A stretch of DNA of 35,727 nt from Carthagonibacter sp032251515 (GCA_032251515.1 JAVVDU010000026.1:1-35727); one strand, 5' to 3'. Positions 1 through 7,212 are shown, counted from the first letter of the stretch. Notes: a model not told the origin generated them from the sequence alone. Numbers and translations: made by a program.

Positions 1-4
1 CCCC

Positions 5-925
5 CTACCGCACCAGGAACGCCGGCACCCGCACCGCCTCCAGGATCGCGTCGGTGCGCGACCCGAGGAGCAGGTCGTGCAGGCGGCTGCGCCCGAACGC
101 GCCCATGAACAGGCAGTCGGCCTTCCAGCGGGCGAGGGCCTCGGCGACGGCCTCGGGCGGGTCGGCGTCCAGCCGGGCCGACTCCCAGGGCACGCCGTGG
201 TCGTGCAGCAGGCGCTGCGCGGGCTCGAGCACGGCGTCGGCCTCATCGCCGCCCGCGGCGACGACCCGCACCTCGCCGTCCACCGCCTCGGCGTAGCGGA
301 CGGCCAGGTCGAGAGCCCGGATCGAGGGCTCGCGGCCGTCGCAGGCCACGGCGCACACGCGGGGCAGGGAGGGGGGTGCGGCGGCGGCCGTGGCCGGCCC
401 GGCCGGGGCGCCGTTCGCACCGTCTCCATCGCCCCCGCCGTTTCCGCCGCCGTCCGCCGGCCCCGGGGCCGCGAGGAGCACGGGGTGGGGTGCGCGCCGG
501 AGCACCCGCGACACGGTGCTGCCGATCGGGTGGCGCCCGAACCCGGCGTGCTCGCCGCGCCGGCCCATCACCACGAGGTCGGCCCCCGCGGCGCGGGCGA
601 GGATCGCCTCCTCGGCCACGCCCACGTCGAGGTGGCGCTCCACGTGCTCGCGGCCCGCGGTCACGGCCCGGCCGGCGAATTCGGCGAGGGTCTCGTCGCC
701 GCGGGCCGTCCACGCTTCCATCACCTCGGCGCGGAACGGGCGCGAGCTCATCTCGCCCCACAGCGGCGCGAGGGTCTCGACGGCGGGGCCCTCGACGACG
801 CGCGTGTCGATGACGAACTGGGCGGAGACGCGCGACTCGAAGCGCTCGGCGAGGACGAGGGCGAGCTGCGAGGCCCGGCGGGCGTCGGGCGATCCGTCGA
901 GGGTCACGAGGATACGCGGAAACAT
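5..925 (-). CDS. Universal stress protein with two UspA domains
   Basis: 306 aa, starting at ATG 925. Two tandem UspA folds are visible. The first opens with the usual beta-strand (ILVTLDGS) and ends with the nucleotide-loop pattern G-x2-G-x(9-10)-G-S-T (GRRG ... GST, about residues 121-137). The second carries a similar loop (GAFGRSRLHDLLLGSRT) near the C-terminus. A glycine/alanine-rich linker of about 35 residues joins them. The family binds ATP and helps cells survive stress; the precise role of this member cannot be read from sequence. It lies 55 nt downstream of the SDR gene on the same strand, so it could be the last gene of that transcript. The stop is only 5 bases from the window edge, so nothing is visible beyond it. 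Confidence 0.9.
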   Translation of the reverse strand: MFPRILVTLDGSPDARRASQLALVLAERFESRVSAQFVIDTRVVEGPAVETLAPLWGEMSSRPFRAEVMEAWTARGDETLAEFAGRAVTAGREHVERHLDVGVAEEAILARAAGADLVVMGRRGEHAGFGRHPIGSTVSRVLRRAPHPVLLAAPGPADGGGNGGGDGDGANGAPAGPATAAAAPPSLPRVCAVACDGREPSIRALDLAVRYAEAVDGEVRVVAAGGDEADAVLEPAQRLLHDHGVPWESARLDADPPEAVAEALARWKADCLFMGAFGRSRLHDLLLGSRTDAILEAVRVPAFLVR

Positions 926-980
926 GGTCCCCCCTGGCGGCGCGGAAGGGTGCCGGGCGGCGGAGGCCGTGCGGGGCCGC

Positions 981-1781
981 TCAGGTCAGGTGGTGGCCCC
1001 CGTCGACCCGGAGGATCTCTCCCGTAACATAGGGGGCCGAGGCCAGGTACAGAACCGCCTGCGCCACGTCGTCGGCCGTCCCGACGCGTCCGAGGGCGGT
1101 GCGGGCGGCGGCGGCGCGCCGGCCCTCTGGGGTGTCCTCGTCCGCCGGCAGCAGCACGGGGCCGGGGGCCACGCCGTTCACGCGGACCCGCGGCGCCAGC
1201 GCGCGGGCCAGGCCGCGGGTGACGCTCGCCAGGCCCGCCTTCGTCGCGACGTACGGGATGTACGAGGGCCACGCCTCGTCCCAGCCGGTGTCGATGAGGT
1301 TCACGATCGCGCCGCCCGCCTCGCCCATCACGCGCGCCGCGGCGCGGGCGCACAGGAAGGGGGCCCGCAGGTTCACCGCGAACACGCGGTCCCACTCCGC
1401 GGCGGGCACGGCGAGCGGGTCGTGGCTCGGGAAGATCGCCGCGGAGTTCACGAGCAGGTCGAGGCCGCCGAGCGCCGCGGCCGCCTCGCCGGGCAGCGCC
1501 TCGGCCCGCGCCGGGTCGGCGAGGTCGGCCTGCAGGGCGGTGCCGCCGGGCCCGAGCGCCTCCAGGCGGGCCACCACGGCGCGCGCCTCCGCCTGCGAGG
1601 TGCGCCAATGCACGGCGACCCTCCAGCCGGCCGCCCCGAGCGCGAGCGCGATGGCGCGGCCCACCCGCACGGCGCCGCCCGTCACGAGGGCCCGGCCGGC
1701 CAGTTCGTCCCCGGCCGGCGTCTCGGGCTCGCCGGTCGGAGAGCCCCGCTCGGCGGTCCCGCTCCCCCCGGCGCCGCTCAC
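981..1781 (-). CDS. Pteridine reductase-type short-chain dehydrogenase (SDR)
   Basis: 266 aa. The start is GTG 1781, which overlaps the stop of the upstream acyltransferase in a GTGA. The nucleotide-binding motif is TGGAVRVG (residues 34-41), the TGxxxRxG form used by pteridine reductases rather than the classic TGxxxGxG. The catalytic set also fits the PTR1/FolM group: an Asp (D164) replaces the usual SDR serine, followed 13 residues later by Y177 and then K181 (YVATK). Other SDR marks are VNSAAIF and RVNGVAPGPV. By family it would reduce pterins (dihydropterin or dihydrofolate to the tetrahydro form) with NADPH. Substrate cannot be fixed from sequence, and a generic SDR function remains possible. 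The open frame extends far upstream, but that part overlaps the acyltransferase and is arginine-rich noise. Confidence 0.85.
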   Translation of the reverse strand: MSGAGGSGTAERGSPTGEPETPAGDELAGRALVTGGAVRVGRAIALALGAAGWRVAVHWRTSQAEARAVVARLEALGPGGTALQADLADPARAEALPGEAAAALGGLDLLVNSAAIFPSHDPLAVPAAEWDRVFAVNLRAPFLCARAAARVMGEAGGAIVNLIDTGWDEAWPSYIPYVATKAGLASVTRGLARALAPRVRVNGVAPGPVLLPADEDTPEGRRAAAARTALGRVGTADDVAQAVLYLASAPYVTGEILRVDGGHHLT

Positions 1782-2608
1782 CGCTCGCCCGAGTCCGTGG
1801 GCAGCGACACGCCCGGCTGCAGCTCGCGCGGCGCGATCCCCTTCACCCGTACGGACTTGGCCGGAATGCCCACGTTCACGTGGAACGGCCGGACGTTCCG
1901 GGTGGCGAGGGCCCGCGCCCCCACCATCCCCTGCGTCCCCACGTGGACCCCCGCCAGGACGGTCGCCCCGTAGGTGATCCGCACGTCGTCGCCCAGCACG
2001 GTCGGCATGCAGGTCACGTCGTTGATGTCGTCGATCGAGTGGGTGTGGCTGAACACGGCGGCCCGGTCGCTGATCGACACGCGGTTCCCGATCACGATCC
2101 CGCCCCGGTCGTCCAGCAGCACGTCGCGGTGCACCACCACGTCGTCTCCCACCTCGAGGTTGTAGCCGAACGAGACCTCCACGAAGTGGAACGCCTTGAA
2201 GTTCCGGCCCACCCGCTTGAACACGTGCGGGGCCAGCATGCGGCGGAAGCGGACCCCCAGGGTGACGTTCCCGCCCAGCGGCGAGCGGTCGAACATCTGC
2301 CACAGCCAGATGAGCGGCTTGCGGGGCGCGTAGCGCTCCGGGTCGATGTCGCGGTAGTGCTCGGGCTCCAGGGTCACGCCGCGCGGATCGAGGCTCGCCA
2401 GCGCGGCCCGCGTGGCGGCCGGCAGGCGGGAGGCGTCGACGTCCGCCGGCAGGGCAGGGAAGAACAGCTCCCGCAGCGTCTCCGCCACCAGCGCGTTCCG
2501 GTCGCAGCCGGGGTCGGCGAGCCGCTCGTCGATCCCGCGGATCCACTCGTCGTAGGCGGCTTCGGCGTCCGGCGCGACCGGCACGGCGCGCAGCGGCAAC
2601 TGGACCAT
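1778..2608 (-). CDS. Hexapeptide-repeat acyltransferase (LbH fold)
   Basis: 276 aa, starting at ATG 2608 behind a purine-rich AGGAGAGGGAGAAG site directly upstream. Residues about 1-130 are a helical domain I do not recognise. The C-terminal half (about 140-255) reads as a left-handed beta-helix with the [LIV]-G-x4 rhythm (VIGNRVSI, VLGDDVRITYGATVLAGVHVG) and a central SHTHSID, the position of the catalytic histidine in maltose/galactoside O-acetyltransferase relatives. It ends in a typical PAKSVRVKG cap. The likely reaction is acyl transfer from acyl-CoA to a sugar or lipid-linked hydroxyl; the acceptor is unknown. It overlaps the SDR start by 4 nt, so the two are probably translated together. 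It is divergent from the apbE operon. Confidence 0.85.
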   Translation of the reverse strand: MVQLPLRAVPVAPDAEAAYDEWIRGIDERLADPGCDRNALVAETLRELFFPALPADVDASRLPAATRAALASLDPRGVTLEPEHYRDIDPERYAPRKPLIWLWQMFDRSPLGGNVTLGVRFRRMLAPHVFKRVGRNFKAFHFVEVSFGYNLEVGDDVVVHRDVLLDDRGGIVIGNRVSISDRAAVFSHTHSIDDINDVTCMPTVLGDDVRITYGATVLAGVHVGTQGMVGARALATRNVRPFHVNVGIPAKSVRVKGIAPRELQPGVSLPTDSGER

Positions 2609-2630
2609 CTTCTCCCTCTCCTGCTCGGGT

Positions 2631-2648
2631 CCCGCGGGGGAACGCGGG
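2631..2648. repeat. Small inverted repeat in the acyltransferase leader
   Basis: CCCGCG (2631-2636) and CGCGGG (2643-2648) form a 6-bp stem with a 6-nt loop, in the untranslated leader of the minus-strand acyltransferase 23 nt before its ATG. In such GC-rich DNA this may be chance. No U-tract follows, so it is not a convincing terminator. Confidence 0.3.
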
Positions 2649-2664
2649 AGCGTGCGGCGCGACG

Positions 2665-2693
2665 TTGACAGGGCGACGGCGCCCCGCTAGCGT
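2665..2693 (+). promoter_or_regulatory. Sigma70-like promoter of the apbE operon
   Basis: A perfect -35 TTGACA (2665-2670), a 17-nt spacer and TAGCGT (2688-2693) as -10. The predicted start of transcription is about 2700, just before a 17-nt palindrome. The first codon of apbE (2796) is about 95 nt downstream. The same spacing recurs at 7213 and 28849, which supports it being a real housekeeping promoter. Confidence 0.55.
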
Positions 2694-2702
2694 TCCGCCT
2701 CG

Positions 2703-2719
2703 TTGAGACCGGGTCTCAA
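2703..2719. promoter_or_regulatory. Palindromic putative operator at the apbE promoter
   Basis: TTGAGACC-G-GGTCTCAA is a perfect 8-1-8 inverted repeat, beginning a few bases after the predicted transcription start. The position is ideal for a repressor. The outer part (TGAGA...TCTCA) resembles the outer part of Fur-family boxes (TGATAATnATTATCA), matching 4 of 7 positions per half with the inner positions deviating. The regulator is therefore unknown. It could instead fold as an mRNA hairpin in the leader, but no terminator-like U-run follows. Confidence 0.45.
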
Positions 2720-2795
2720 TTCCAATTCTGTTTCATACCGCAATCTCGGTCGTGCGCCCGCTCCGAGGCAAGGCGCGCGGCGAAGGAACCAGGGC

Positions 2796-3977
2796 ATGAA
2801 CCACCGGACCGCGGCGGGCTCGCTCGCCGCCGGCCTCGTCGGCGGAGTCTGGATCGCCTGCGCGAACCCGCGCGGGCCGGCCGATGTTCCCCCGGCCGCC
2901 CCCCCCCGCGCCCCCTCCGTTTCCGCCACCGCCTCCCCCGTCGCCGCACTCGATCATCCGGACGTCATCCGCCGCGAGGCGTGGCTGATGGGGACGCTCC
3001 TGCGCGTCGAGGTCGCGGCCGGCGACCGGGCGGCGGCCACCGCGGCGGCGGAGGCGGCACTGCGGGCCGTGGAGGACCTGGAGCGGGAGCTGAGCAGCTG
3101 GCGGGAGGACTCGGACCTCGGGCGCCTGCGGAGAGCAGCGCCGGGGGAGAGGGTGCCCGTGGCGCCGCGCACCGCCCGCCTCGTGGCGGAGGCGGCGGCC
3201 TGGTCGCGCCGCACCGGCGGGGCGTTCGACCCGGCGGTGGGGGCGCTCGTGGACGCCTGGGACCTGCGGGGCGCGGGCCGGGTGCCGGCGGAAGTGGAGC
3301 TGGCCGCGGCGCGCGCGGCCTCGGGCCCGGGCCGCATCGAGGTCTCCACCGATCCCCCCTTCCTCGCCCGGCGGCACCCGTCGGCCTGGCTCGACGCGGG
3401 CGGCTTCGGGAAGGGGGCGGCGCTGCGCGAGGCGGCGTCCGCGCTCGTGGCGGCCGGGGGCATATCGGCGCTGCTCGACTTCGGCGGCCAGCTCCTCGCC
3501 GTGGGTGACCCGCCGGCGGGCGGCTGGCCGGCGGCCGCGGCCCACCCGTCCCGCCGCGATTCGGCGGTTGTCCGGCTCCGCCTGCGGCGCGGCTCGCTCG
3601 CCACCTCGGGCGCCTCCGAGCGGGGGATCGAGGTGGACGGGGATCGGTTCGGGCACCTGCTGGATCCCCGCACGGGCCGGCCGGCGCCGGCCTGGGGGAG
3701 CGTCACCGTGGCGGCGGACGATCCGCTCGCGGCGGACGCGATCGCCACGGCGCTGTTCGTGATGGGCCCGGCGGAGGGAAGCCGCTGGCTGGAGGAGAGC
3801 GGCGTGGACGCCGGCGCCGTCCTCCTGGTCGAGACGGAACGGGGCGTGGAGGTACGCCGGGCGGGCGCGCGGGACGGACGGCTGTCCGTCGGCCCCGTGC
3901 CGGAATCACGGGCATCCGGGGCCGCGGATGCCGGAACGGAGACGACGGAGCGAACCGGAGAGGACCGGACGACATGA
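2796..3977 (+). CDS. apbE: FAD:protein FMN transferase (ApbE), lipoprotein-like
   Basis: 393 aa from ATG 2796, preceded by AAGGAA. An upstream in-frame ATG at 2703 lies inside the palindrome and is less likely. The N-terminus has a hydrophobic stretch ending GVWIAC (C22), a possible lipobox, then a Pro-rich linker, so the enzyme is probably anchored outside the cytoplasm. ApbE marks are the LMGTLLRVEV opening strand, AFDPAVGALVDAWDL, LDAGGFGKGAAL (flavin site, family DLGGIAKG), LATSGASERG, GHLLDPRTGRP and DPLAADAIATALFVMG (family metal-binding Asp region). The family moves FMN from FAD onto Thr/Ser of FMN-binding domain proteins, and such a protein lies two genes downstream. It overlaps the porin gene by ATGA (3974-3977). 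A run of nine C at 2899-2907 sits in the linker. Confidence 0.93.
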   Translation: MNHRTAAGSLAAGLVGGVWIACANPRGPADVPPAAPPRAPSVSATASPVAALDHPDVIRREAWLMGTLLRVEVAAGDRAAATAAAEAALRAVEDLERELSSWREDSDLGRLRRAAPGERVPVAPRTARLVAEAAAWSRRTGGAFDPAVGALVDAWDLRGAGRVPAEVELAAARAASGPGRIEVSTDPPFLARRHPSAWLDAGGFGKGAALREAASALVAAGGISALLDFGGQLLAVGDPPAGGWPAAAAHPSRRDSAVVRLRLRRGSLATSGASERGIEVDGDRFGHLLDPRTGRPAPAWGSVTVAADDPLAADAIATALFVMGPAEGSRWLEESGVDAGAVLLVETERGVEVRRAGARDGRLSVGPVPESRASGAADAGTETTERTGEDRTT

Positions 3978-5431
3978 GCGATAGGTGGAGTCCGAGGGGG
4001 AAGCCGGGTCGGAGCGGCCGCGCGGTCCGCGCCGCGCTTGCCCTCGTGGCGGCGTGCCTGCTGGCGGCGGCGAACGCGCCGGCCGCGCGGGCGCAGGAGC
4101 CGACTCCCGAGCAGCGGCTCGAGCGGCTCGAGCGCCAGGTGGAGGAGCTGCGGGCGGCGCTCGAGGCCGCGGCGGGCCGGGAGGTGGAGCCGGCGGACGT
4201 GACCGAGCTGCGGCGGCAGATCGAGGCGATCACCCGCGAGCTGGAGCAGATGCGGCTCGGCCGCGACGTGGTGGTGGCGGCCGACACGAGCATCCTCGGC
4301 CTCGGGCCCGCGGCCTCGAAGGTCTACAAGGTGGACCAGGGCGTGTCGATCGGGGGCTACGGCGAGGCGCTGTACGAGAATTTCGTGGCGGAGCGGGACG
4401 ACGGCACGGACGCGGGCCTCACCGACCAGTTCGACTTCCTGCGCGCCATCGTCTATTTCGGCTACAAGTTCGACGACCGCTTCGTGTTCAACTCCGAGAT
4501 CGAGTTCGAGCACTCCTCCACCGACCAGGCGGGCAGCGTGTCGGTGGAGTTCGCCTACCTGGACTGGCTGTTCGGCGGTGCGGGCTCGACGCTGGGGGCA
4601 CGGGCCGGGATCCTGCTCCTGCCGATGGGCTTCCTGAACGAGCTGCACGAGCCGCCGGTGTTCCTCGGCACGGAGCGGCCCGTCACCGAGCAGGCGATCA
4701 TCCCCTCCACGTGGCGGGAGAACGGGATCGGCCTGTTCGGCGACGCGGGCGACTTCGCGTGGCGGGCCTACCTGGTGAACGGGCTGGACGGCGTGGGCGG
4801 CGGGACCTCCGACGCGGACGGCTTCTCGGCCTCCGGGCTGCGGGGCGGCCGCCAGAAGGGCTCGAAGGCGGTGGCCGAGAGCTTCGCCGTGACGGGCCGG
4901 GCGGACTGGACGGGGATCCTCGGGCTCACGCTCGGCGCCTCGGCCTACTACGGGGACTCGGGCCAGGGCGTGGAGGACCCGCTCGACCCGGCCGGCGAGA
5001 TCGGCGCCTCCACGTTCATCGGCGAGGCGCACGCGCAGTACAAGGCGCGCGGCTTCGACCTGCGCGGGCTCGTCGCCCTCGCCACGGTGGACGACGTGGA
5101 GTCGCTGAACGCGGCGCGCGGGCTGTCGGGCGACTCGTCGATCGGCGAGCGCCTGGTGGGCGGCTACGTGCAGGCGGGCTACGACGTGCTGCGGGGCGTG
5201 GACACGCGGGTCCAGCTCCTGCCGTACGTGCGCTGGGAGCGGCTGAACACGCAGGACGACGTGCCGGACGGCTTCGCGGCGAACCCGGCGAACGACCGCA
5301 CGATCGTCTCGGTGGGCGCGCAGGTGCTGCCGATCCCCAACATCGTGCTGAAGGCCGACTACCAGTTCCACTCGAACGAAGCGGACACGGCCGTGGACCA
5401 GTTCAATGTGGCGCTCGGCTACCTGTTCTGA
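3974..5431 (+). CDS. Outer-membrane porin-like beta-barrel with coiled-coil neck
   Basis: 485 aa, ATG overlapping the apbE stop. A basic N-terminus and hydrophobic segment end in a clear AARAQ signal-peptidase site near residue 40. Residues about 43-100 are a charged heptad-like coiled coil (RLERLERQVEELRAAL and a second helix). The rest is rich in alternating aromatic/polar strands (FDFLRAIVYFGYKF, FNSEIEFEHSS, YVQAGYDV) and ends VALGYLF with terminal Phe, the signal used by the outer-membrane assembly machinery. This matches the broad OprO/OprP-type or carbohydrate-selective porin class; the solute is not predictable. Its place between apbE and the flavoprotein gene suggests it serves the same envelope redox system, perhaps as a substrate channel, but that is inference. 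Confidence 0.85.
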   Translation: MSDRWSPRGKPGRSGRAVRAALALVAACLLAAANAPAARAQEPTPEQRLERLERQVEELRAALEAAAGREVEPADVTELRRQIEAITRELEQMRLGRDVVVAADTSILGLGPAASKVYKVDQGVSIGGYGEALYENFVAERDDGTDAGLTDQFDFLRAIVYFGYKFDDRFVFNSEIEFEHSSTDQAGSVSVEFAYLDWLFGGAGSTLGARAGILLLPMGFLNELHEPPVFLGTERPVTEQAIIPSTWRENGIGLFGDAGDFAWRAYLVNGLDGVGGGTSDADGFSASGLRGGRQKGSKAVAESFAVTGRADWTGILGLTLGASAYYGDSGQGVEDPLDPAGEIGASTFIGEAHAQYKARGFDLRGLVALATVDDVESLNAARGLSGDSSIGERLVGGYVQAGYDVLRGVDTRVQLLPYVRWERLNTQDDVPDGFAANPANDRTIVSVGAQVLPIPNIVLKADYQFHSNEADTAVDQFNVALGYLF

Positions 5432-5546
5432 CGGGACGCGGGAGGGGGTCCGGCCGGCGGGCCGGGCCTCCTCCCGGCTCCCCGGAAGAGCGCCGTCGTG
5501 CGGTGCCCGGAGCCGTCCCGTCGCCCCGTCGCGGCGGCGCCCGGCG

Positions 5547-6173
5547 GTGCGGCTCGCGGCGGGAGCGCTGGCGGCGGGAGCGCTGGCGACGGCCGCGCTG
5601 GCGGCCGCGCCTCGGCCCGCCTGCGCCCAGACGTTTCTCACCCAGGAGGAGGCCCTGCGGCTCGCCTTCCCGCCGCCCGCCGACGTGGAGCGGCGGACCG
5701 CCTTCCTGACCGACGCCCAGCGGGCCGAGGCGGGCCGGCGGGCCGGCACCGACCTCGCCACGGGGATCGTCACCTACTACGTGGGCCGGGGCGCGGACGG
5801 CGCGCCGCTCGGCGCCGCGTGGTTCGACGTGCACCGGGTGCGGACGCTGCCCGAGGCCGTGATGGTGGTGGCGGCGCCCGACGGGACGGTGCGGCGGATC
5901 GAAGTGCTGAAGTTCGCCGAGCCGCCCGAGTACGTGGCCCCGGAACGCTGGCTCGCCCAGTTCGACGGTCGCCCGCTGGACGGCGACCTGGCCCTGAAGC
6001 GGGGCATCGTGAACCTCACGGGCGCCACGCTCACCTCGCGGGCCGTGACCGACGCGGTGCGCCGGGCCCTCGCCCTGCAGGCCGTGCTCGCGCCGTTCGC
6101 CGGCCCGGGCCCGTCCGTCGGCCCCGGCCCGCCCGCGGACGCCGGTTCGCCTCCTGCCGCCGCCGCGCCGTGA
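5547..6173 (+). CDS. Exported FMN-binding domain protein (ApbE substrate)
   Basis: 208 aa from GTG 5547, chosen because it yields a compact signal peptide (MRLAAGALAA ... PACAQ) with cleavage after ACA. An ATG at 5406 inside the porin gene is in frame but would add 47 arginine-rich residues. The C-terminal NLTGATLTS (156-164) matches the FMN attachment motif of NqrC/RnfG-type domains, with T161 the expected flavin-bearing threonine, followed by the usual helix RAVTDAVRRALAL. A central FDVHRVRT ... RRIEVLKFAEPPEY block is typical of a subgroup of these proteins. The Asp usually six residues before the flavinylated Thr is Val here. It is presumably flavinylated by the ApbE of this operon and takes electrons from the membrane protein encoded next. 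It overlaps that gene by GTGA. Confidence 0.87.
   Translation: MRLAAGALAAGALATAALAAAPRPACAQTFLTQEEALRLAFPPPADVERRTAFLTDAQRAEAGRRAGTDLATGIVTYYVGRGADGAPLGAAWFDVHRVRTLPEAVMVVAAPDGTVRRIEVLKFAEPPEYVAPERWLAQFDGRPLDGDLALKRGIVNLTGATLTSRAVTDAVRRALALQAVLAPFAGPGPSVGPGPPADAGSPPAAAAP
5556..5600 (+). repeat. 15-nt tandem repeat in a signal-peptide region
   Basis: Two identical 15-nt units (5556-5570 and 5571-5585) and a degenerate third (5586-5600) encode AAGAL/AAGAL/ATAAL in the hydrophobic core of the FMN-binding protein's signal peptide. Copy-number change would keep frame and only lengthen or shorten the core. Confidence 0.6.
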
Positions 6174-6811
6174 GGCCGTTCGAGCGCTGGATGGTGCGGC
6201 TGTCGACCCTGGCGGTGGTGCTGTCGGGGGCGGGGTTCTTCTGGGCGAAGTATCTCGTGGAGCCGCCGCCGGATGCCTTCTCCGTCGTGAACCACCCGCT
6301 CGAGCCGTGGCTCCTCAAGGCGCACGTGCTCGCCGCGCCCCTGTTCGTGTTCGCGGTGGGGCTGATCGCGGTGGCGCACGTGGCCCGGCACCTCCGCACC
6401 GGGGTGCGGCTCGGGCGGGCGAGCGGCCTCGCCACCCTCGCGGCGCTCGGCCCGATGACGATCAGCGGCTATCTTCTCCAGGTGGTCACGGCGCCGGCGG
6501 CGCTGGAGGTCCTGGCGTGGATCCACATCATCACCGGCGCCGGGTTCACGCTCGCCTGGGCGGCGCACTGGGCGGCGGCGCGCCGCGCCGCGCGGGCCTG
6601 CGTGGCCACGGTGGGGCGGATCGCGGAGGCGGCTTCCCGGGGGATGGCGCGCTCGTCGGCCGCGAAAGGTCCGGACCGCGAAACTTTCGCCGCCCGGATC
6701 CGAACGGAGATGGGCCGGGTGGCGGAGCGCCGGGTGGAGGAGCGCCGGGCGGCAGGGCGCCGCGCGGAGCGGACACGCGAGAACCCGACGGAACGGGCCG
6801 AGGGGACATGA
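6170..6811 (+). CDS. Four-helix membrane protein with paired histidines, cytochrome b-like
   Basis: 213 aa from GTG 6170 (GTGA overlap); ATG 6191 is an alternative. Four hydrophobic segments are seen at about 11-30, 49-75, 86-106 and 111-137. Histidines lie in helix 2 (H52, H70, then H74) and helix 4 (H119, H133). Two His near opposite ends of each helix is the arrangement that holds two b-type hemes in cytochrome b561/DUF4405-like proteins. The ligand pairing (H52/H70 with H119/H133) is inferred. The C-terminal 70 residues are cytoplasmic-looking and Arg/Glu/Ala-rich. In this operon it would pass electrons across the inner membrane to the exported flavoprotein. I did not recognise a named family with certainty. 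It overlaps the next gene by ATGA (6808-6811). Confidence 0.75.
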   Translation: MRPFERWMVRLSTLAVVLSGAGFFWAKYLVEPPPDAFSVVNHPLEPWLLKAHVLAAPLFVFAVGLIAVAHVARHLRTGVRLGRASGLATLAALGPMTISGYLLQVVTAPAALEVLAWIHIITGAGFTLAWAAHWAAARRAARACVATVGRIAEAASRGMARSSAAKGPDRETFAARIRTEMGRVAERRVEERRAAGRRAERTRENPTERAEGT

Positions 6812-7176
6812 ACGAGATCCTGCGCCGGGAACTGTGGCGGAAGCTGGATGGGCTGCCGGACGAGAAGGCCTGGCAGGTCCTCGACTTCGTGAACTTCCTC
6901 CGCTCGCAGTACGGCGAGTCGGAGGAGCGTCCCACGGGCCTGCAGCGGCTGGGCGAGGCCCTGCAGGACGGGATGCGCAAGGGGCGCGTCCCCGCCACGG
7001 CGATCCGGGAGACGATGAAGGTGGTGGGCGCCGCGGACCGGGTGCTCGGCGCGTTCCGGGACGCGGGTCGGGAGTTCCTGGTGGAGCTGGAGGGCGGCCG
7101 CCCCGAGCCATCGGCGCCGTCGCGCCACGAGCGCGACGCGGAGCCGCCGCGGACGCGCGAGATCGAGATCGAGTAG
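6808..7176 (+). CDS. Small DUF2281-like protein
   Basis: 122 aa from ATG 6808, overlapping the upstream stop. The N-terminal LPDEKAWQVLDFVNFLRSQ resembles the LPxEKxxEVxDFxxFL pattern of DUF2281 proteins, which are short, helical and often found near toxin-antitoxin genes. The middle is helical and charged, and the tail is acidic/basic low complexity (ending TREIEIE). There is no toxin partner, signal peptide or cofactor motif. Being the last gene of the redox operon with a 4-nt overlap suggests co-expression with the cytochrome-like protein; its role is unknown. Confidence 0.7.
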   Translation: MNEILRRELWRKLDGLPDEKAWQVLDFVNFLRSQYGESEERPTGLQRLGEALQDGMRKGRVPATAIRETMKVVGAADRVLGAFRDAGREFLVELEGGRPEPSAPSRHERDAEPPRTREIEIE

Positions 7177-7212
7177 GCGGGAGCGGGAGCGGCGGGATGC
7201 AGCCGACTCCCG

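Noticed and set aside
5406..5546. ATG 5406 as the start of the FMN-binding protein
   Set aside because: It would put 47 arginine-rich residues before an obvious signal peptide; GTG 5547 is more sensible, though not proven.
2954..5773. A 939-codon open frame on the minus strand opposite apbE and the porin
   Set aside because: Its translation is low-complexity without motifs, and the opposite strand encodes recognisable proteins across the same span.
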